A stretch of DNA of 64,000 nt from Arsukibacterium sp. UBA5043 (GCA_002415085.1 DIBV01000017.1:485818-549817); one strand, 5' to 3'. Shown: positions 1 to 11,614, counted from the stretch's first letter. The notes: generated by a model not told the origin, from the letters alone. Numbers and translations are program-made.

Positions 1-756
<756 letters not shown>

Positions 757-841
757 TTATAAATGGCAATGCTATAACTTTTAGTAGCAAAGAAAATTAA
801 CAATTTACTGACAGCCTTTATCGTCAAACCCCGGAGCCGTT

Positions 842-1531
842 ATGGATAGCACTTTAGAAATTGACTTTGCCACCGTGTTGGCGTGCAGTGTTCATGATAT
901 GAAGAACTCGCTTTGGATGGTTATTCAGTCAGCAGAACTGATCCAGGCAGAAGGTAACAAGTTGTCTGATAACGCCCGCGAAGAACTGGCGAGGCTTAAT
1001 TATGAAGCAAACCGGCTCAATTCCAATTTATTACAGCTACTCTCGTTATATCGTCTGGACCGACAGCAACTTCCGGTACAAATCGACCAGCATTACCTTA
1101 GCGAGCTGTTTGAAGAACTGCTGTTGAAAAACCAGTATTTTGCAACTCAGCAGAGTATTGAGGTTGTCATTCGTGTTGACGACAACTTAAACTGGTTTTT
1201 TGACCGTGATCTGGTTCTGAATGTCCTCAATGATGCTATCGCCAATGCGTTGCGCTACAGCAACCGGCGAATTATGTTAAGTGCTGAGATGACAAAAGGT
1301 ATGCTTTTGATAGAAGTGGCGGATGACGGGCCTGGCTTTCCTGATTTTATGCTGGATAATGCCAACCCTGCTATGCATAAGCTTGATTTACGACATGGTC
1401 ATACCGGGCTTGGAATTTTTTTTGCTAAATTAATTGCCCGGGCGCACCACAATAAAAACCAGCGCGGCCAGGTGACGTTGCAAAATAATGGTGGGTTATC
1501 GGGTGGAAGTTTCAGTTTAACGTTGCCCTGA
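842..1531 (+). CDS. Soluble orphan histidine kinase (HisKA-like/HATPase_c)
   Basis: This 229-residue protein has the parts of a histidine kinase but no membrane segment or recognisable sensory domain. A putative phospho-acceptor His18 lies in HDMKNSL. The HATPase_c domain follows with an N box (N130 to N136, NDAIANALRYS), a G1 box DDGPGF (161-166) and a G2 box GHTGLGIFF (186-194). No response regulator gene is adjacent, so the partner is elsewhere or the protein acts as an accessory kinase. The following gene at 1606 lies about 75 bases downstream on the same strand. The family call is good; the signal and target are unknown. Confidence 0.8.
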   Translation: MDSTLEIDFATVLACSVHDMKNSLWMVIQSAELIQAEGNKLSDNAREELARLNYEANRLNSNLLQLLSLYRLDRQQLPVQIDQHYLSELFEELLLKNQYFATQQSIEVVIRVDDNLNWFFDRDLVLNVLNDAIANALRYSNRRIMLSAEMTKGMLLIEVADDGPGFPDFMLDNANPAMHKLDLRHGHTGLGIFFAKLIARAHHNKNQRGQVTLQNNGGLSGGSFSLTLP

Positions 1532-1605
1532 TATGCACAAACCTGTTCATTATCATCAAATCAGATTACTATAATTTATAAACGCGTATCCGTTATGAGG
1601 TCTGC

Positions 1606-2370
1606 ATGCTGTTACCCCTTATCATCTCGCTTATTGTAGCTTTGGTGATTATTGCTGTTGTCGTTAACGTAGTACAACAACACAAAGCTAAGATAGCCAG
1701 CCTGAAACGGGCTGAGTTTACCAAGTTACGCCATATGCTTGATGATACTGAAGATATGCTAATTAATGCGGCTAATGTGCCACTGACCCCAGCCCTTTCC
1801 AATATGCTGTTAAAACGCAGCGCTTTTGCACTGCGGGCTATGGTAGAGCTGGATCCTGGTACCCGCGAGCTAAAGCAACGCTTGCAGGAAATCGAAAACA
1901 GATTGAAAGAACCCGTTGCCGCAGATCAGGCAACGACTGACAACCTGACCCTGCCGGATAACGATCAGCAGCTGATTGGTTTGATCCGCGGTATCAAAAA
2001 ATTACGCACTACACTTCGCAGTGAACATGCCAGAGGTAACATTGATACCTCTGCCGTGGTCGCTGAAGATAAGCGCTTAGAAATTCTGCAATTACGAATT
2101 AATGTCGAAAGTCAGATTAAACGTGGTAAGCAAGCGCGCAGTAACAACATGCTTGGCTCAGCCCGCCAATATTTTGAAAAAGCCCTTACCTCGTTAAATG
2201 GCAGTGCTCATCCCGATGAATATGTGATAAATCGTAAAGCCGAAGTAACGCAGACTCTGGAAGACATTGCTACTGAACTAAAAGCAGGCAATCTGAGAGA
2301 TCGGGAAAAGAAAGAAGAAAAAGAAAACAAAGATATCGACGAGTTGTTCGCGCCAAAACGTAAATGGTAG
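1606..2370 (+). CDS. Membrane-anchored coiled-coil protein of unknown function
   Basis: The 254-residue protein starts with one strongly hydrophobic helix (about residues 2-24, LLPLIISLIVALVIIAVVV) and continues as a charged, helix-rich cytoplasmic region with several heptad-like stretches (30-60, 85-110, 140-180). It ends in a very charged Lys/Glu tail (about 225-245) before a final KRKW. It resembles conserved hypothetical proteins of Alteromonadales that are sometimes labelled DNA repair ATPase, but I see no Walker A or B motif, so an ATPase function is not supported. It ends just before a strong bidirectional terminator shared with convergent topA. Confidence 0.6.
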   Translation: MLLPLIISLIVALVIIAVVVNVVQQHKAKIASLKRAEFTKLRHMLDDTEDMLINAANVPLTPALSNMLLKRSAFALRAMVELDPGTRELKQRLQEIENRLKEPVAADQATTDNLTLPDNDQQLIGLIRGIKKLRTTLRSEHARGNIDTSAVVAEDKRLEILQLRINVESQIKRGKQARSNNMLGSARQYFEKALTSLNGSAHPDEYVINRKAEVTQTLEDIATELKAGNLRDREKKEEKENKDIDELFAPKRKW

Positions 2371-2389
2371 GCACCAAATAGTAAGCAAT

Positions 2390-2417
2390 AAAAATGGCAC
2401 CTCGAGGTGCCATTTTT
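2390..2417. terminator. Bidirectional intrinsic terminator between the 1606 gene and topA
   Basis: A perfect palindrome (AATGGCACCTC followed by GAGGTGCCATT) is flanked by A-run and T-run. It would make a stable hairpin with a U tract on either strand, and it lies between two convergent genes. Confidence 0.9.
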
Positions 2418-2433
2418 TATTGCAGATTAATGA

Positions 2434-5040
2434 CTATTTGGTTGCTGGTTTATCCTTGGTTGATACGACCCACTTTCCGTTTTCATACCAGGCAGCCCAA
2501 CCTGTGGCTTTACCCTCTTTTTCGGTCATAACGTATTGTTGCTTGGTTTTACGGCTCCAGCGCACAATACTGGGGTTGCCCTCTTTATCTTTAAGCGGGG
2601 CATCTGCCAGATAGTAAAACTTCTCAGAGATCCGATCCCGGTACGTTTTCAGCTCGCTGACCAATGGTGCTCTGGTTTCCCTGGACTTGGGAAACGTTGA
2701 AGCAGCGAGAAACACGCCGGCAGCACCGTCACGTAACACAAAATGAGCGTCAGATTTCTCGCATTTCAATTCCGGTAAGTGAACCGGATCTTCTTTAGGT
2801 GGTGCCGCTTCGCCACTGCGCAACAATTTACGGGTGTTTTTGCATTCACTGTTCGTGCAGCCAAAATATTTACCAAAACGACCCGACTTCAGCTGCATAT
2901 CGCTGCCACATTTATCGCATTCTATCAGCGGGCCCTCGTAACCTTTTATTTTAAAGTTACCTGTTTCCAGCTCATAGCCATCGCATTCGGGATTATTACC
3001 ACACACATGCAACTTACGTTGCTCGTCAATCAGGTAGCTGTCCATGGCGGTGCCGCATTTGGCGCAGCGCTTTTTCTGACGCAGCGCTTCGGTTTCCAGC
3101 TCATCTTCATCCGTGACTTTCACTGCTTCATCACCTGGCAGCAAGTTCATGGTGGTAGTACAGCGCTCTTTAGGTGGCAGGTTATACCCAGAACACCCCA
3201 GGAACACGCCGGTGGAAGCCGTACGGATCCCCATTTTCCGGCCACAGCTGGGACAGTCAATATCGGTTAACACGAACTGATTGGCACGCATGCCACCCTG
3301 CTCATGATCCTGCTCTGCTGTTTTTAATTTATCAGAGAAACCACTATAAAAATTGTCCAGCTCTTTGCGCCACTGTCGCTGCCCTTTGGCGATGTCGTCC
3401 AGGGTTAACTCCATGGTGGCGGTAAAATCGTAGTTCATTAAATCGTCGAAATTTTCTACCAGACGATCGGTGACTATTTCGCCCATTTTCTCGGCATAAA
3501 ACCGTTTATTTTCTACCCGGACATAACCTCTGTCCTGAATGGTGGAGATAATAGCGGCATAAGTAGAAGGCCGGCCAATACCCCGTTTCTCTAACTCTTT
3601 AACCAGACTGGCTTCACTGAATCGGGCGGCCGGTTTGGTAAAGTGCTGGGCACTTTGTAACTGCTGTAATTGCAATTGCTGACCCGGTTTAACATCGGGC
3701 AACTCGCTGTCTTCTTCACCTTTACGTTTCACCGCAGGTTGCACTCTGGTCCAGCCATCAAACCGTAATACTCTGCCTTTGGCTTTTAATTCAAAATCTG
3801 CGGCGGCTACCGTAATGTTAGTCACGTCATACTGTGCCGGCGGCATTTGACAAGCAACAAACTGGCGCCAGATCAGCTCATACAATTTACGGGCGTCGGC
3901 TTCCATATCGGCAAGATCACTGGCTAATACTGCCACATTTGAAGGGCGAACGGCTTCGTGTGCTTCCTGAGCATTGGCCTTGCTGCCATAACTTATTGGC
4001 TCAGCGGTCAAATAATCTTTACCAAATTTATTGCTAATATAGTCACGACACGCCCCTACCGCTTCAGAGCTCAGATTGGTCGAATCGGTACGCATATAAG
4101 TAATATGGCCAGCTTCGTACAGCCGCTGCGCCAGCATCATGGTTTTCTTTACGCCATAACCCAAACGGGTACTCGCTGCCTGTTGCAGAGTTGAAGTAAT
4201 AAACGGCGCCTGGGGCTTACTGCTGCTAGGCTTGTCTTCACGCTCTTTAATTTCAAAAGTAGCGTCTTGTAACCGTTTTACCGCAGCATCCGCTTGTTGC
4301 TTATTGACAGGCTTAAATGCCTTACCATTTTCCCTGACAACATCCAGCAGCAAAGGCTTACTGGCAGCAGTTAACGTGTCGGCGGCAAGTGTCCAGTATT
4401 CTTCCGGTACAAACGCCTTTATCTCCCGCTCACGTTCGACGACTAAACGCACTGCAACGGATTGCACCCGGCCCGCCGATAAGCCACGTGCCACTTTTTT
4501 CCATAGCAGAGGAGACACCATAAACCCCACCACCCGATCTAAAAACCGGCGAGCTTGCTGGGCATTAACCTGGTCAACATTAACTTTTCCTGGCTCAACA
4601 AAGGCGTTGGTAATGGCAGACTTAGTAATTTCGTTAAACACAACCCGCTTAAACTTCTCCGGTTGGCCGCCAATAATTTCCTGCAAGTGCCAGGCTATTG
4701 CTTCTCCCTCCCGGTCCAAATCCGTTGCCAGATAAACCGTATCAGCCTTTTCAGCAAGCGCTTTAAGTTCTTTTACGACCTTTTCTTTACCGGGCAAAAT
4801 TTCATAGCGGGCCTGCCAGCCATGAGCCGGATCTATCCCCATCCGATCAACCAGAGCTTTATACTCTTTTTGCTCTTTACTCAGGCTCTTATCGGTAGTT
4901 CGGCTTTTATCTTTGCTACTGCTGGTAGGCAGATCGCGGATGTGGCCTACACTCGATTTAACGACGTAGTCGTTTCCTAAGTATTTATTAATTGTCTTTG
5001 CTTTTGCCGGTGATTCGACTATTACCAGTGATTTCGCCAT
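2434..5040 (-). CDS. topA: DNA topoisomerase I
   Basis: Type IA topoisomerase that relaxes negative supercoils through a transient 5'-phosphotyrosine link. The 868-residue length is that of the enterobacterial enzyme. The TOPRIM domain is at the N-terminus ([31 protein letters not shown]). The catalytic Tyr is in [12 protein letters not shown], and [19 protein letters not shown] is the conserved active-site helix region. The C-terminal part carries paired-cysteine zinc ribbons (CPSCG, CAKCG, CDKCG with their partner CxxxxC pairs) and then a Lys-rich end. The start at 5040 is an ATG at the family's usual N-terminus. Many ORFs antisense to it are shadows. Confidence 0.97.
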   Translation of the reverse strand: MAKSLVIVESPAKAKTINKYLGNDYVVKSSVGHIRDLPTSSSKDKSRTTDKSLSKEQKEYKALVDRMGIDPAHGWQARYEILPGKEKVVKELKALAEKADTVYLATDLDREGEAIAWHLQEIIGGQPEKFKRVVFNEITKSAITNAFVEPGKVNVDQVNAQQARRFLDRVVGFMVSPLLWKKVARGLSAGRVQSVAVRLVVEREREIKAFVPEEYWTLAADTLTAASKPLLLDVVRENGKAFKPVNKQQADAAVKRLQDATFEIKEREDKPSSSKPQAPFITSTLQQAASTRLGYGVKKTMMLAQRLYEAGHITYMRTDSTNLSSEAVGACRDYISNKFGKDYLTAEPISYGSKANAQEAHEAVRPSNVAVLASDLADMEADARKLYELIWRQFVACQMPPAQYDVTNITVAAADFELKAKGRVLRFDGWTRVQPAVKRKGEEDSELPDVKPGQQLQLQQLQSAQHFTKPAARFSEASLVKELEKRGIGRPSTYAAIISTIQDRGYVRVENKRFYAEKMGEIVTDRLVENFDDLMNYDFTATMELTLDDIAKGQRQWRKELDNFYSGFSDKLKTAEQDHEQGGMRANQFVLTDIDCPSCGRKMGIRTASTGVFLGCSGYNLPPKERCTTTMNLLPGDEAVKVTDEDELETEALRQKKRCAKCGTAMDSYLIDEQRKLHVCGNNPECDGYELETGNFKIKGYEGPLIECDKCGSDMQLKSGRFGKYFGCTNSECKNTRKLLRSGEAAPPKEDPVHLPELKCEKSDAHFVLRDGAAGVFLAASTFPKSRETRAPLVSELKTYRDRISEKFYYLADAPLKDKEGNPSIVRWSRKTKQQYVMTEKEGKATGWAAWYENGKWVVSTKDKPATK

Positions 5041-5271
5041 CTTAAAACCTGAATTCCCAAACTGAAGCCGCCTTTTGGCCGCCCTTTTTTAACATATATC
5101 CGCAAACCGCAGTTGTGACAAGTGAATAAACTCATTATTATGCAATCCGGGTCATTTTACAGACCCAGCGGCTATTTGATAGCCAACTCCTCAATGAAGC
5201 ATAAAAAAACATAAGCGGCCGCAATAACAATAAAAACAGTGCCCCTTCCAACAGAAGGATATAAAGCAAAA

Positions 5272-6612
5272 ATGAAGTACTTTGAAGCAAATTTCGATGG
5301 TCTGGTAGGACCAACCCATAACTATGCCGGCTTGTCAGTCGGTAATGTTGCCTCTTTATCTAACGCTAACAACACTTCCAGCCCAAAACAAGCCGCCAAG
5401 CAAGGTTTGCAGAAAATGAAGGCTCTGCATGACTTAGGTTTAGTGCAAGGCGTACTGGCTCCGCAAGAACGCCCCGACGTCTACACTTTACGCCGACTCG
5501 GTTTTACCGGTTCAGACAGTGACATCATTGCTGCAGCGGCAAAACAAGCACCTGCCGTTTTTCGGGCGGTGTGTTCTGCGTCAAGCATGTGGACTGCCAA
5601 TGCCGCGACGATTTCGCCCAGCGCTGATACTGCCGATAATAAAGTACATTTTACCCCGGCAAACTTAACCAATAAGTTCCACCGCTCCCTGGAGCCTCAG
5701 ACTACCGGCAGAATATTACAAGCGATGTTTGCCGATCCGAAACACTTTGCCCATCACCAGCATCTGCCCGATAACGACCATTTCGGCGACGAGGGTGCGG
5801 CGAATCATACCAGATTATGCAGCAGCTACAGCAAAAAAGGTGTGGAGATGTTTGTGTTTGGTCGTTATGCGTTCGATAACGCTAAGGCTGCACCTAAACG
5901 CTTTCCGGCCCGCCATACACTCGAAGCCTGTGAGGCCGTCGCACGCTTACATGGGTTAAGTAATGACAATGTAGTCTATGTGCAACAAAACCCCGAGGTG
6001 ATTGATCAGGGCGTATTTCATAACGACGTTATCGCCGTAGGTAATCAGAATGTACTGTTTTATCACCAACAAGCGTTTGTGGATACGCAAACTAAACTGG
6101 ATGAGCTCAAGCGCAAGTTTGGCAATGACAGTGAGCTGTTCCTGATAGAAGTTAATGACAACGAAGTGTCGGTGCAGGACGCCATCAATACCTATTTGTT
6201 TAATACTCAGGTAGTTACTTTGGCCAGTGGCGAAATGGCGATAATTGCTCCCACTGAATGCCAGGACAACCCGGCTGTCAGCCGTTACCTGGCTGAATTG
6301 ACTGGTCGTGGCACGCCGATTAAGCATGTGCATTATTATGACGTTAAACAAAGCATGCGCAATGGTGGTGGCCCCGCCTGTTTACGCTTGCGGGTTGCTT
6401 TAAGTGAGCAGGAACGTCAGGCGGTGAATCCAAACGTACTAATGAACGACAAGCTTTTCGCCACACTGAACAGTTGGGTTGATAAGCATTACCGCGACCA
6501 GATTTCTGAAGCTGATTTAGCTGACCCAACGCTGCTGACGGAGTCAAGAGCTGCCCTGGATGAACTGACCCAGATTTTGAACTTAGGTTCGGTTTACACT
6601 TTCCAGCGTTAA
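5272..6612 (+). CDS. astB: N-succinylarginine dihydrolase
   Basis: Second enzyme of the arginine succinyltransferase pathway, converting N2-succinylarginine to succinylornithine with release of two ammonia and CO2. The N-terminus ([20 protein letters not shown]), the histidine-containing [12 protein letters not shown] segment and the [13 protein letters not shown] segment near the C-terminus are hallmarks of AstB, an amidinotransferase-fold enzyme with a Cys-His-Glu site. I chose the ATG at 5272, giving 446 residues as in the family, over an in-frame GTG at 5239; an AGAAGGAT ribosome site lies upstream. No other ast gene is adjacent, so here it is separated from the rest of the pathway. Confidence 0.95.
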   Translation: MKYFEANFDGLVGPTHNYAGLSVGNVASLSNANNTSSPKQAAKQGLQKMKALHDLGLVQGVLAPQERPDVYTLRRLGFTGSDSDIIAAAAKQAPAVFRAVCSASSMWTANAATISPSADTADNKVHFTPANLTNKFHRSLEPQTTGRILQAMFADPKHFAHHQHLPDNDHFGDEGAANHTRLCSSYSKKGVEMFVFGRYAFDNAKAAPKRFPARHTLEACEAVARLHGLSNDNVVYVQQNPEVIDQGVFHNDVIAVGNQNVLFYHQQAFVDTQTKLDELKRKFGNDSELFLIEVNDNEVSVQDAINTYLFNTQVVTLASGEMAIIAPTECQDNPAVSRYLAELTGRGTPIKHVHYYDVKQSMRNGGGPACLRLRVALSEQERQAVNPNVLMNDKLFATLNSWVDKHYRDQISEADLADPTLLTESRAALDELTQILNLGSVYTFQR

Positions 6613-6631
6613 GTTTAAAAAATATAAAAAA

Positions 6632-6657
6632 GGGAGCTGAATCAGCTCCCTTTTTTT
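6632..6657. terminator. Intrinsic terminator between astB and the Ig-like lipoprotein gene
   Basis: GGGAGCTG and CAGCTCCC form an 8-bp stem with a 3-base loop, preceded by an A run and followed by seven T. It can act on both convergent genes. Confidence 0.9.
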
Positions 6658-6668
6658 GTGCTTAACAA

Positions 6669-8948
6669 TTAATCTGCTATCGCACAACTTCCAGCTGAAC
6701 CTAATGGGTTAGCTGGTGGCCTGGATGTTTCAGTTGTAAGATCCTCAGAAGCAACTGGCAAACCATAACTTCTGGATGCGACATTTTCTGTTCCTGCAGC
6801 AAAACCGCTTACCTGCAATCTAACATCGATCCATGCGCCATAGTCTTGTGGATAAGTTATGATAAATGTCGCTATCCCGCTCTCATCGGCAGTTACTGTC
6901 TGGGGCGCAGCCGCAACGTTTCCTGGAGTTAACTGACCGTCACCATTCGTATCTTCTCCAGTACCTGGAATAACGGCTCCATCTGAATCAAAAAGCGGGT
7001 CAAGTATGCCATTTAGATTTGCATCTTCATTGTCACAATTTGCTGTAACATTAGTCACCCATTGTTTAAAAGCTGCTGGTGCTGGTGGGCTCTCAACCCA
7101 AAAACCCTTACGGTAGCCTGTTGGAACAATGGCAACATTTAAAGCTTGATTAGAAACAGGGTTACCAGAGCTGTCTGTAACTATAATTGAAAATTCTTTT
7201 GAATAAGTACTGTCAGATGGCTTTTTAATCACGTTGCCAGTACCAAAACGGAAGAAGAGTGTCCGCTCACCAACTGCGATATCTGTTTCGTCAAAAATCC
7301 CATTATTTGCAGCTAGAGAAGCACGTATCACTAAGTTTTCACTGTCAACACCTGCGCCTGTGGCGGCATCTGCGGTGAACACGGTAGACGCGATCCCTTG
7401 AGAGTTTGTTTGTGCAGTACCCGTGCTGATTACACCACCAGCAGAGTTATCCAAAGAAAAAACAACCATTTCGTTTTTAACAGGATTATTTTTATTATCC
7501 CGCACAATTGCTCGAATGGCGCTAGATTCACCAGAACCTACTTGAGCCGGGAATGCCTGAGTTTCAATTTTTGTTGGATTATTCGCAACGAACTCGACCA
7601 CTTTGTTAGAGCTCACCTGATAATCATCTTCATCTCCACCTAGCGCGCTAATTGTCGCAAGTCCGGCAAACTCAGAACGGATAAAAGCACTCGCCTTACC
7701 TTCAACGTCAGTTGAGTCAGTATATGTCACACCACTTGCCAAATTATCTGCTGTATCAGCGATAGCACCACGGGTAGTGTTAAAGACAACGGGTGAAACA
7801 GCCGGCGGCACGCCGTTAACTTTCCACTCCACTATCACTTCTTGAGCACTACTAACAGGAACTTCCTGTATCGGATCGCCTGGTAAATTTCCGTCGGTAT
7901 TAACCATCGCTAAAAACGAAAACTCATCAGCACTGATGTTAATAGTGGCACTGCTTGTTACACCCAATGCAGTAACCGTCAGAGTATCGGTGCCACTGTT
8001 GGTAGCAGTATAGGTAAGGCTGGCTTTACCAGCGCTACCGACTGTAACAGGGCTAGTATCACTGAGCGTGTTTCCCAATGCCGAGACCACTTCGATTTCA
8101 GTGCCCTGAATGCCGATATCGTTTGCGTCGGTAAGGAACAAATCAATAGCTGAGGTATCAGCTAATACTACAGAGATTGGTGCTGCAATTTCAATATTTG
8201 TGCCGACAACCGCAACAATTAATTGAGATGTTTGCTGTTGTACCCGTGCAGTAACCAATACATCACGGTTACTTTTATTGGTTTGCGATGTCAAGGTTGC
8301 TTTGGCTACGCCATTTGCGCCGGTCACACTATCAATCTGCACTAACTCACCGGAATCAGAAGAAAACGTGACTGGCACATCAGCCAACACGACATTATTC
8401 GAATCACGAACCAGTGCCGTTAATTCAACTTTGCTCGACGCACCGGTGCCCAATTGCAATGTATCGGCGATAAGTGCTACTGAGCCAATAGTAATATCAA
8501 CCTGCTCACCACCGTCTCCTGCAGAATTAAATACCGCACTGGCAGAAACTTCACCAAAGGTTGCCGTTACCTGACCTGCCCCGGAACGATTGCCCACGTT
8601 CAGTGGAATCGTTGCTACACCATCAGCGTTGGTTGACGCTGAGCCGGCATCATTACCCAGTGTGGCAAGCCCTTCACCAGACACTTCAAAACTGATCAGT
8701 CGATTGGCGACATTGCCATCGTTGGTTGCACTTAAAGTTGCGGTAACCACCAAAGGCGTGTCTTGCGATAAGTTATTTGACTCGGTACCAGCTGCATTGG
8801 TCAGGGTAACAGCAAGTGTAAACACCGGAGTGTTGCCACCTGAACCACCACCTGTCCCGCCACCGCTGTTGTCCAAGGTACCGCCGCCGCCGCAGGCGGC
8901 CAGCGATGTAATCATTAATGCAACAAGTAGTTGCCGGATGTTTCGCAT
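6669..8948 (-). CDS. Large lipoprotein with bacterial Ig-like (Big_1-type) repeats
   Basis: A 759-residue lipoprotein. The signal peptide ends in a clear lipobox (SLAAC, Cys about residue 19) followed by a Gly-rich linker. The body is a chain of Ig-like beta-sandwich repeats of about 95-110 residues, each with the invasin/intimin Big_1 pattern (D.NG.A..TLT, DSSGNPVSNQALNVAI, DNKNNPVKNEMVVFSL). Low-cysteine, Thr/Ser/Val-rich composition fits a surface or periplasmic protein. A stretch near the C-terminus (CDNEDANLNGILDP, EDTNGDGQLTPGN) resembles calcium-binding DxNxDG loops. A role in adhesion or in envelope surface structure is inferred from family only. It is divergent from the symporter gene at 9117. 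Confidence 0.82.
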   Translation of the reverse strand: MRNIRQLLVALMITSLAACGGGGTLDNSGGGTGGGSGGNTPVFTLAVTLTNAAGTESNNLSQDTPLVVTATLSATNDGNVANRLISFEVSGEGLATLGNDAGSASTNADGVATIPLNVGNRSGAGQVTATFGEVSASAVFNSAGDGGEQVDITIGSVALIADTLQLGTGASSKVELTALVRDSNNVVLADVPVTFSSDSGELVQIDSVTGANGVAKATLTSQTNKSNRDVLVTARVQQQTSQLIVAVVGTNIEIAAPISVVLADTSAIDLFLTDANDIGIQGTEIEVVSALGNTLSDTSPVTVGSAGKASLTYTATNSGTDTLTVTALGVTSSATINISADEFSFLAMVNTDGNLPGDPIQEVPVSSAQEVIVEWKVNGVPPAVSPVVFNTTRGAIADTADNLASGVTYTDSTDVEGKASAFIRSEFAGLATISALGGDEDDYQVSSNKVVEFVANNPTKIETQAFPAQVGSGESSAIRAIVRDNKNNPVKNEMVVFSLDNSAGGVISTGTAQTNSQGIASTVFTADAATGAGVDSENLVIRASLAANNGIFDETDIAVGERTLFFRFGTGNVIKKPSDSTYSKEFSIIVTDSSGNPVSNQALNVAIVPTGYRKGFWVESPPAPAAFKQWVTNVTANCDNEDANLNGILDPLFDSDGAVIPGTGEDTNGDGQLTPGNVAAAPQTVTADESGIATFIITYPQDYGAWIDVRLQVSGFAAGTENVASRSYGLPVASEDLTTETSRPPANPLGSAGSCAIAD

Positions 8949-9116
8949 GAAAACTCTCCCTAGCTGTTTTTATATATAGTTTTTGTTAATTGCATCTTAA
9001 ACCATTAATTATCACTACGTCACAGCAATTTTTAAAAAAATTTTTATCAAGCCTGCCCAATAGCCCTGCAAACTGATAGTCTTGTGCACATTCAACACTG
9101 ATATATAACTAAAACA

Positions 9117-10454
9117 ATGAGCAATAATAAAAAGATGGGATTAACTGCCCGTATCGTTATTGGCATGATTGCCGGTATCTTAGTCGGTTTCTTTTTTAAA
9201 GCTATTTTAGCCGGACAGGAAGAGCGGGTCCTGACTTTGTTTGGTATGGCATTGCCACTTAAAGCCTTTTTTGTAGACGGCGTCTTCCATGCTGGCGGTG
9301 AAATTTTTATAGCCAGTTTAAAAATGCTTGTTGTACCGTTAGTTTTTGTTTCACTGGTTTGCGGTACCTGTTCTTTATCGGATACTTCTACATTGGGACG
9401 ACTCGGTGGTAAAACGATTGGCTTGTATCTTATCACCACCGCGATTGCCATTAGTCTGGCCATGACAGCGGCATTAGTGGTTGGTCCTGGTAAAGGTGTA
9501 GAGCGCCAATCTGATGCCAATTTTGACGTATCAGAAGCCCCCTCGCTTGCGCAGGTATTTATCGATATTTTTCCCAGTAACCCTATTGAATCAATGGCTC
9601 AGGGCAATATGCTGCAAGTAATTGTCTTCGCGGTATTATTTGGCTTAGCCATGGCGCTTAGCGGCAAGCCTGGTGAAAGGCTGGCTGCCGTGTTTAATGA
9701 CCTGAGTGAAGTGATAATGAAACTGGTCACCATTCTGATGAACCTGGCCCCTTATGGTGTGTTCTTCCTGATGGCAAAGTTATTTACCACCCTGGGTTTT
9801 GAAACAATTAAAAGTCTGGCAATGTATTTTGGGGTAGTGCTGACGGTACTTATTATCCACGGCTTGCTCAGTTACAGTATTATTTTGAAACTATTAACCG
9901 GCTTAAATCCGTTTATCTTTCTGCGTAAGATGCGCGATGCAGCATTGTTTGGCTTTAGTACCTCCAGCAGTAATGCGACCATGCCGGTTACGATGGAAAC
10001 CGTGACAAAGAAACTGGGCGTTAAAAATAGCATCGCCTCTTTTACTGTGCCATTGGGTGCCACCATTAATATGGATGGCACGGCGATAATGCAGGGTGTG
10101 GCTACGGTATTTATTGCCCAGGTTTATCTGGTTGATCTGACTATTGCAGATTATCTGATGGTTATTCTGACTGCGACACTGGCCTCTATCGGCACTGCAG
10201 GTGTCCCTGGGGTTGGCTTGATTATGCTGGCGATGGTATTACAGCAAGTTGGCCTGCCGGTGGAAGGTATTGCCTTAATCATTGGGGTCGACAGGCTGTT
10301 AGATATGACCCGCACCGCCGTAAATGTCACGGGTGATGCCATGGTTTCTTGTATCGTTGGTAAAAGTGAAAAGCAATTTGATCAGGCGACATTTGATGAT
10401 ATCAATGCTGGTATGAAAGACGAGAAAGTTGATTTCCATCATTTACGTCAGTAA
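9117..10454 (+). CDS. Dicarboxylate/amino-acid:cation symporter (DAACS family)
   Basis: A 445-residue inner-membrane carrier of the glutamate/C4-dicarboxylate family. It has about eight hydrophobic helices plus the two re-entrant hairpins typical of this fold. Diagnostic motifs are the serine-rich STSSSNATMPVT hairpin, the sodium/substrate site GATINMDGTAIMQG and the second hairpin GTAGVPGVGLIML, followed by DRLLDMTRTAVNVTGD. These match sodium- or proton-coupled GltP/DctA-type carriers. The substrate (glutamate, aspartate or a dicarboxylate) cannot be fixed from sequence. No Shine-Dalgarno site is obvious before the ATG. It ends in a strong terminator. Confidence 0.9.
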   Translation: MSNNKKMGLTARIVIGMIAGILVGFFFKAILAGQEERVLTLFGMALPLKAFFVDGVFHAGGEIFIASLKMLVVPLVFVSLVCGTCSLSDTSTLGRLGGKTIGLYLITTAIAISLAMTAALVVGPGKGVERQSDANFDVSEAPSLAQVFIDIFPSNPIESMAQGNMLQVIVFAVLFGLAMALSGKPGERLAAVFNDLSEVIMKLVTILMNLAPYGVFFLMAKLFTTLGFETIKSLAMYFGVVLTVLIIHGLLSYSIILKLLTGLNPFIFLRKMRDAALFGFSTSSSNATMPVTMETVTKKLGVKNSIASFTVPLGATINMDGTAIMQGVATVFIAQVYLVDLTIADYLMVILTATLASIGTAGVPGVGLIMLAMVLQQVGLPVEGIALIIGVDRLLDMTRTAVNVTGDAMVSCIVGKSEKQFDQATFDDINAGMKDEKVDFHHLRQ

Positions 10455-10466
10455 CACGTGGCAGAG

Positions 10467-10500
10467 TAAAAAAACAGGCCTGGACAGGCCTGTTTTTTTA
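10467..10500. terminator. Intrinsic terminator between the symporter gene and sohB
   Basis: ACAGGCC and GGCCTGT form a stem with a 6-base loop, extended by a flanking A run and a seven-T run. It lies between convergent genes and can serve both. Confidence 0.9.
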
Positions 10501-10512
10501 TCCGAAAGATAC

Positions 10513-11514
10513 TTAGCGCAGCCAACTCTGTTGCATCAGTTTCTGCCACCAGAGCGACAGCACGTTTGCTGAACCCATACCCACTTTCTCAGCCAGGCCT
10601 TTTTTCAGCTGATACGTTACCTTAAACAGCCGATGAGTTGATAATTTAGTCATCAGATAATCGTCACTGGTTTGGATCAGGTCAACTAATTGTAAGTCCA
10701 GGGCCTGATAGCCAAACCAATGTTCGCCCGTTGCAACCCGCGAGACATCGAGCTGTGGTCGATGCTGCTGTACAAAGCTTTTAAACAAGCCATGGGTTTG
10801 TTCAAGCTCCTGCTGAAATTTCTGTCTGCCTTTATCGGTATTTTCACCGAACAAGGTCACCGTCCGCTTAAACTCACCTGCCGTAAACTGTTCAAAATCA
10901 ACGTGATTTTTCTGCAACAATTTGTGAAAGTTTGGCAGTTGAGCAATTACCCCGATTGACCCTAATATCGCAAAAGGTGCGGCAATAATTTTATTACCGA
11001 TGCACGCCATCATATAACCACCACTTGCAGCAACTTTATCTACCGCCACAGTTAGAGAGATATTCTGCTGACGTAGCCGGTCAAGTTGCGAGGCTGCCAG
11101 TCCATAACCATGTACTACTCCACCCCCGCTTTCCAGACGCAAGATAACTTCATCATTTGGCTTAGCGATAGCGAGCACGGCGGTAACCTCTTCCCTTAAT
11201 GACTCCGTCTCCCTCGCATCCATGGATCCGTTGAACTCAAGCACAAATAAACACGGTAACTCTCCGGGCTGTTGTTTCAGTTGCTTTTGCTGCGCTTTCT
11301 GCCATTGCTTAAATGCTTTTTTATCCAATAACCGCTGTTGTAATTCTGCCGTTTGCAGCCGGTAATGTTTACTTAAATCAGTAAACTCCAACTGGCCCTT
11401 TTTGATTTTCGGTTTATGGCTGGCATTCACCACAATGCCCACAATTAGCCCTATCGCAAAAACAATAGTGGCCGCTTTCGCCAAAAACATGCCATATTCC
11501 ATTAAAAATGCCAA
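10513..11514 (-). CDS. sohB: SohB, inner-membrane peptidase of family S49
   Basis: A 333-residue serine peptidase related to signal-peptide peptidase SppA. It has one N-terminal membrane helix (about residues 7-28). The protease domain contains LRLESGGGVVHGYGLAASQL, the catalytic serine segment DKVAASGGYMMAC and the general-base lysine in TAGEFKRTVTLFGEN, all matching SohB. Overexpression of E. coli sohB suppresses loss of the periplasmic protease DegP; its natural substrates are uncertain. The start is a TTG at 11514, supported by alignment of AFLMEYGMFLAK with the E. coli N-terminus and by an AGGAG site about 8 bases upstream. Confidence 0.93.
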   Translation of the reverse strand: MAFLMEYGMFLAKAATIVFAIGLIVGIVVNASHKPKIKKGQLEFTDLSKHYRLQTAELQQRLLDKKAFKQWQKAQQKQLKQQPGELPCLFVLEFNGSMDARETESLREEVTAVLAIAKPNDEVILRLESGGGVVHGYGLAASQLDRLRQQNISLTVAVDKVAASGGYMMACIGNKIIAAPFAILGSIGVIAQLPNFHKLLQKNHVDFEQFTAGEFKRTVTLFGENTDKGRQKFQQELEQTHGLFKSFVQQHRPQLDVSRVATGEHWFGYQALDLQLVDLIQTSDDYLMTKLSTHRLFKVTYQLKKGLAEKVGMGSANVLSLWWQKLMQQSWLR

Positions 11515-11569
11515 AGTGTCGCTCCTGTCTGATCGTGTTACTTTATTCTATCCGGATTAATAAAAAGAA

Positions 11570-11599
11570 AAAGCCCGGCGCAGTAAGCAGCCGGGCTTT
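11570..11599 (-). terminator. Intrinsic terminator after the VolA-type lipase gene
   Basis: AAAGCCCGGC and GCCGGGCTTT form a 10-bp stem with a 10-base loop. On the minus strand a U-rich tract follows, just after the stop codon of the gene ending at 11615. Confidence 0.88.
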
Positions 11600-11614
11600 G
11601 TTAAGCTTTTTGGG

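Noticed and set aside
4232..4735. Long ORFs antisense to topA (also 2779-3270 and 4555-4980)
   Set aside because: No ribosome sites and no recognisable domains; topA coding on the other strand is certain.
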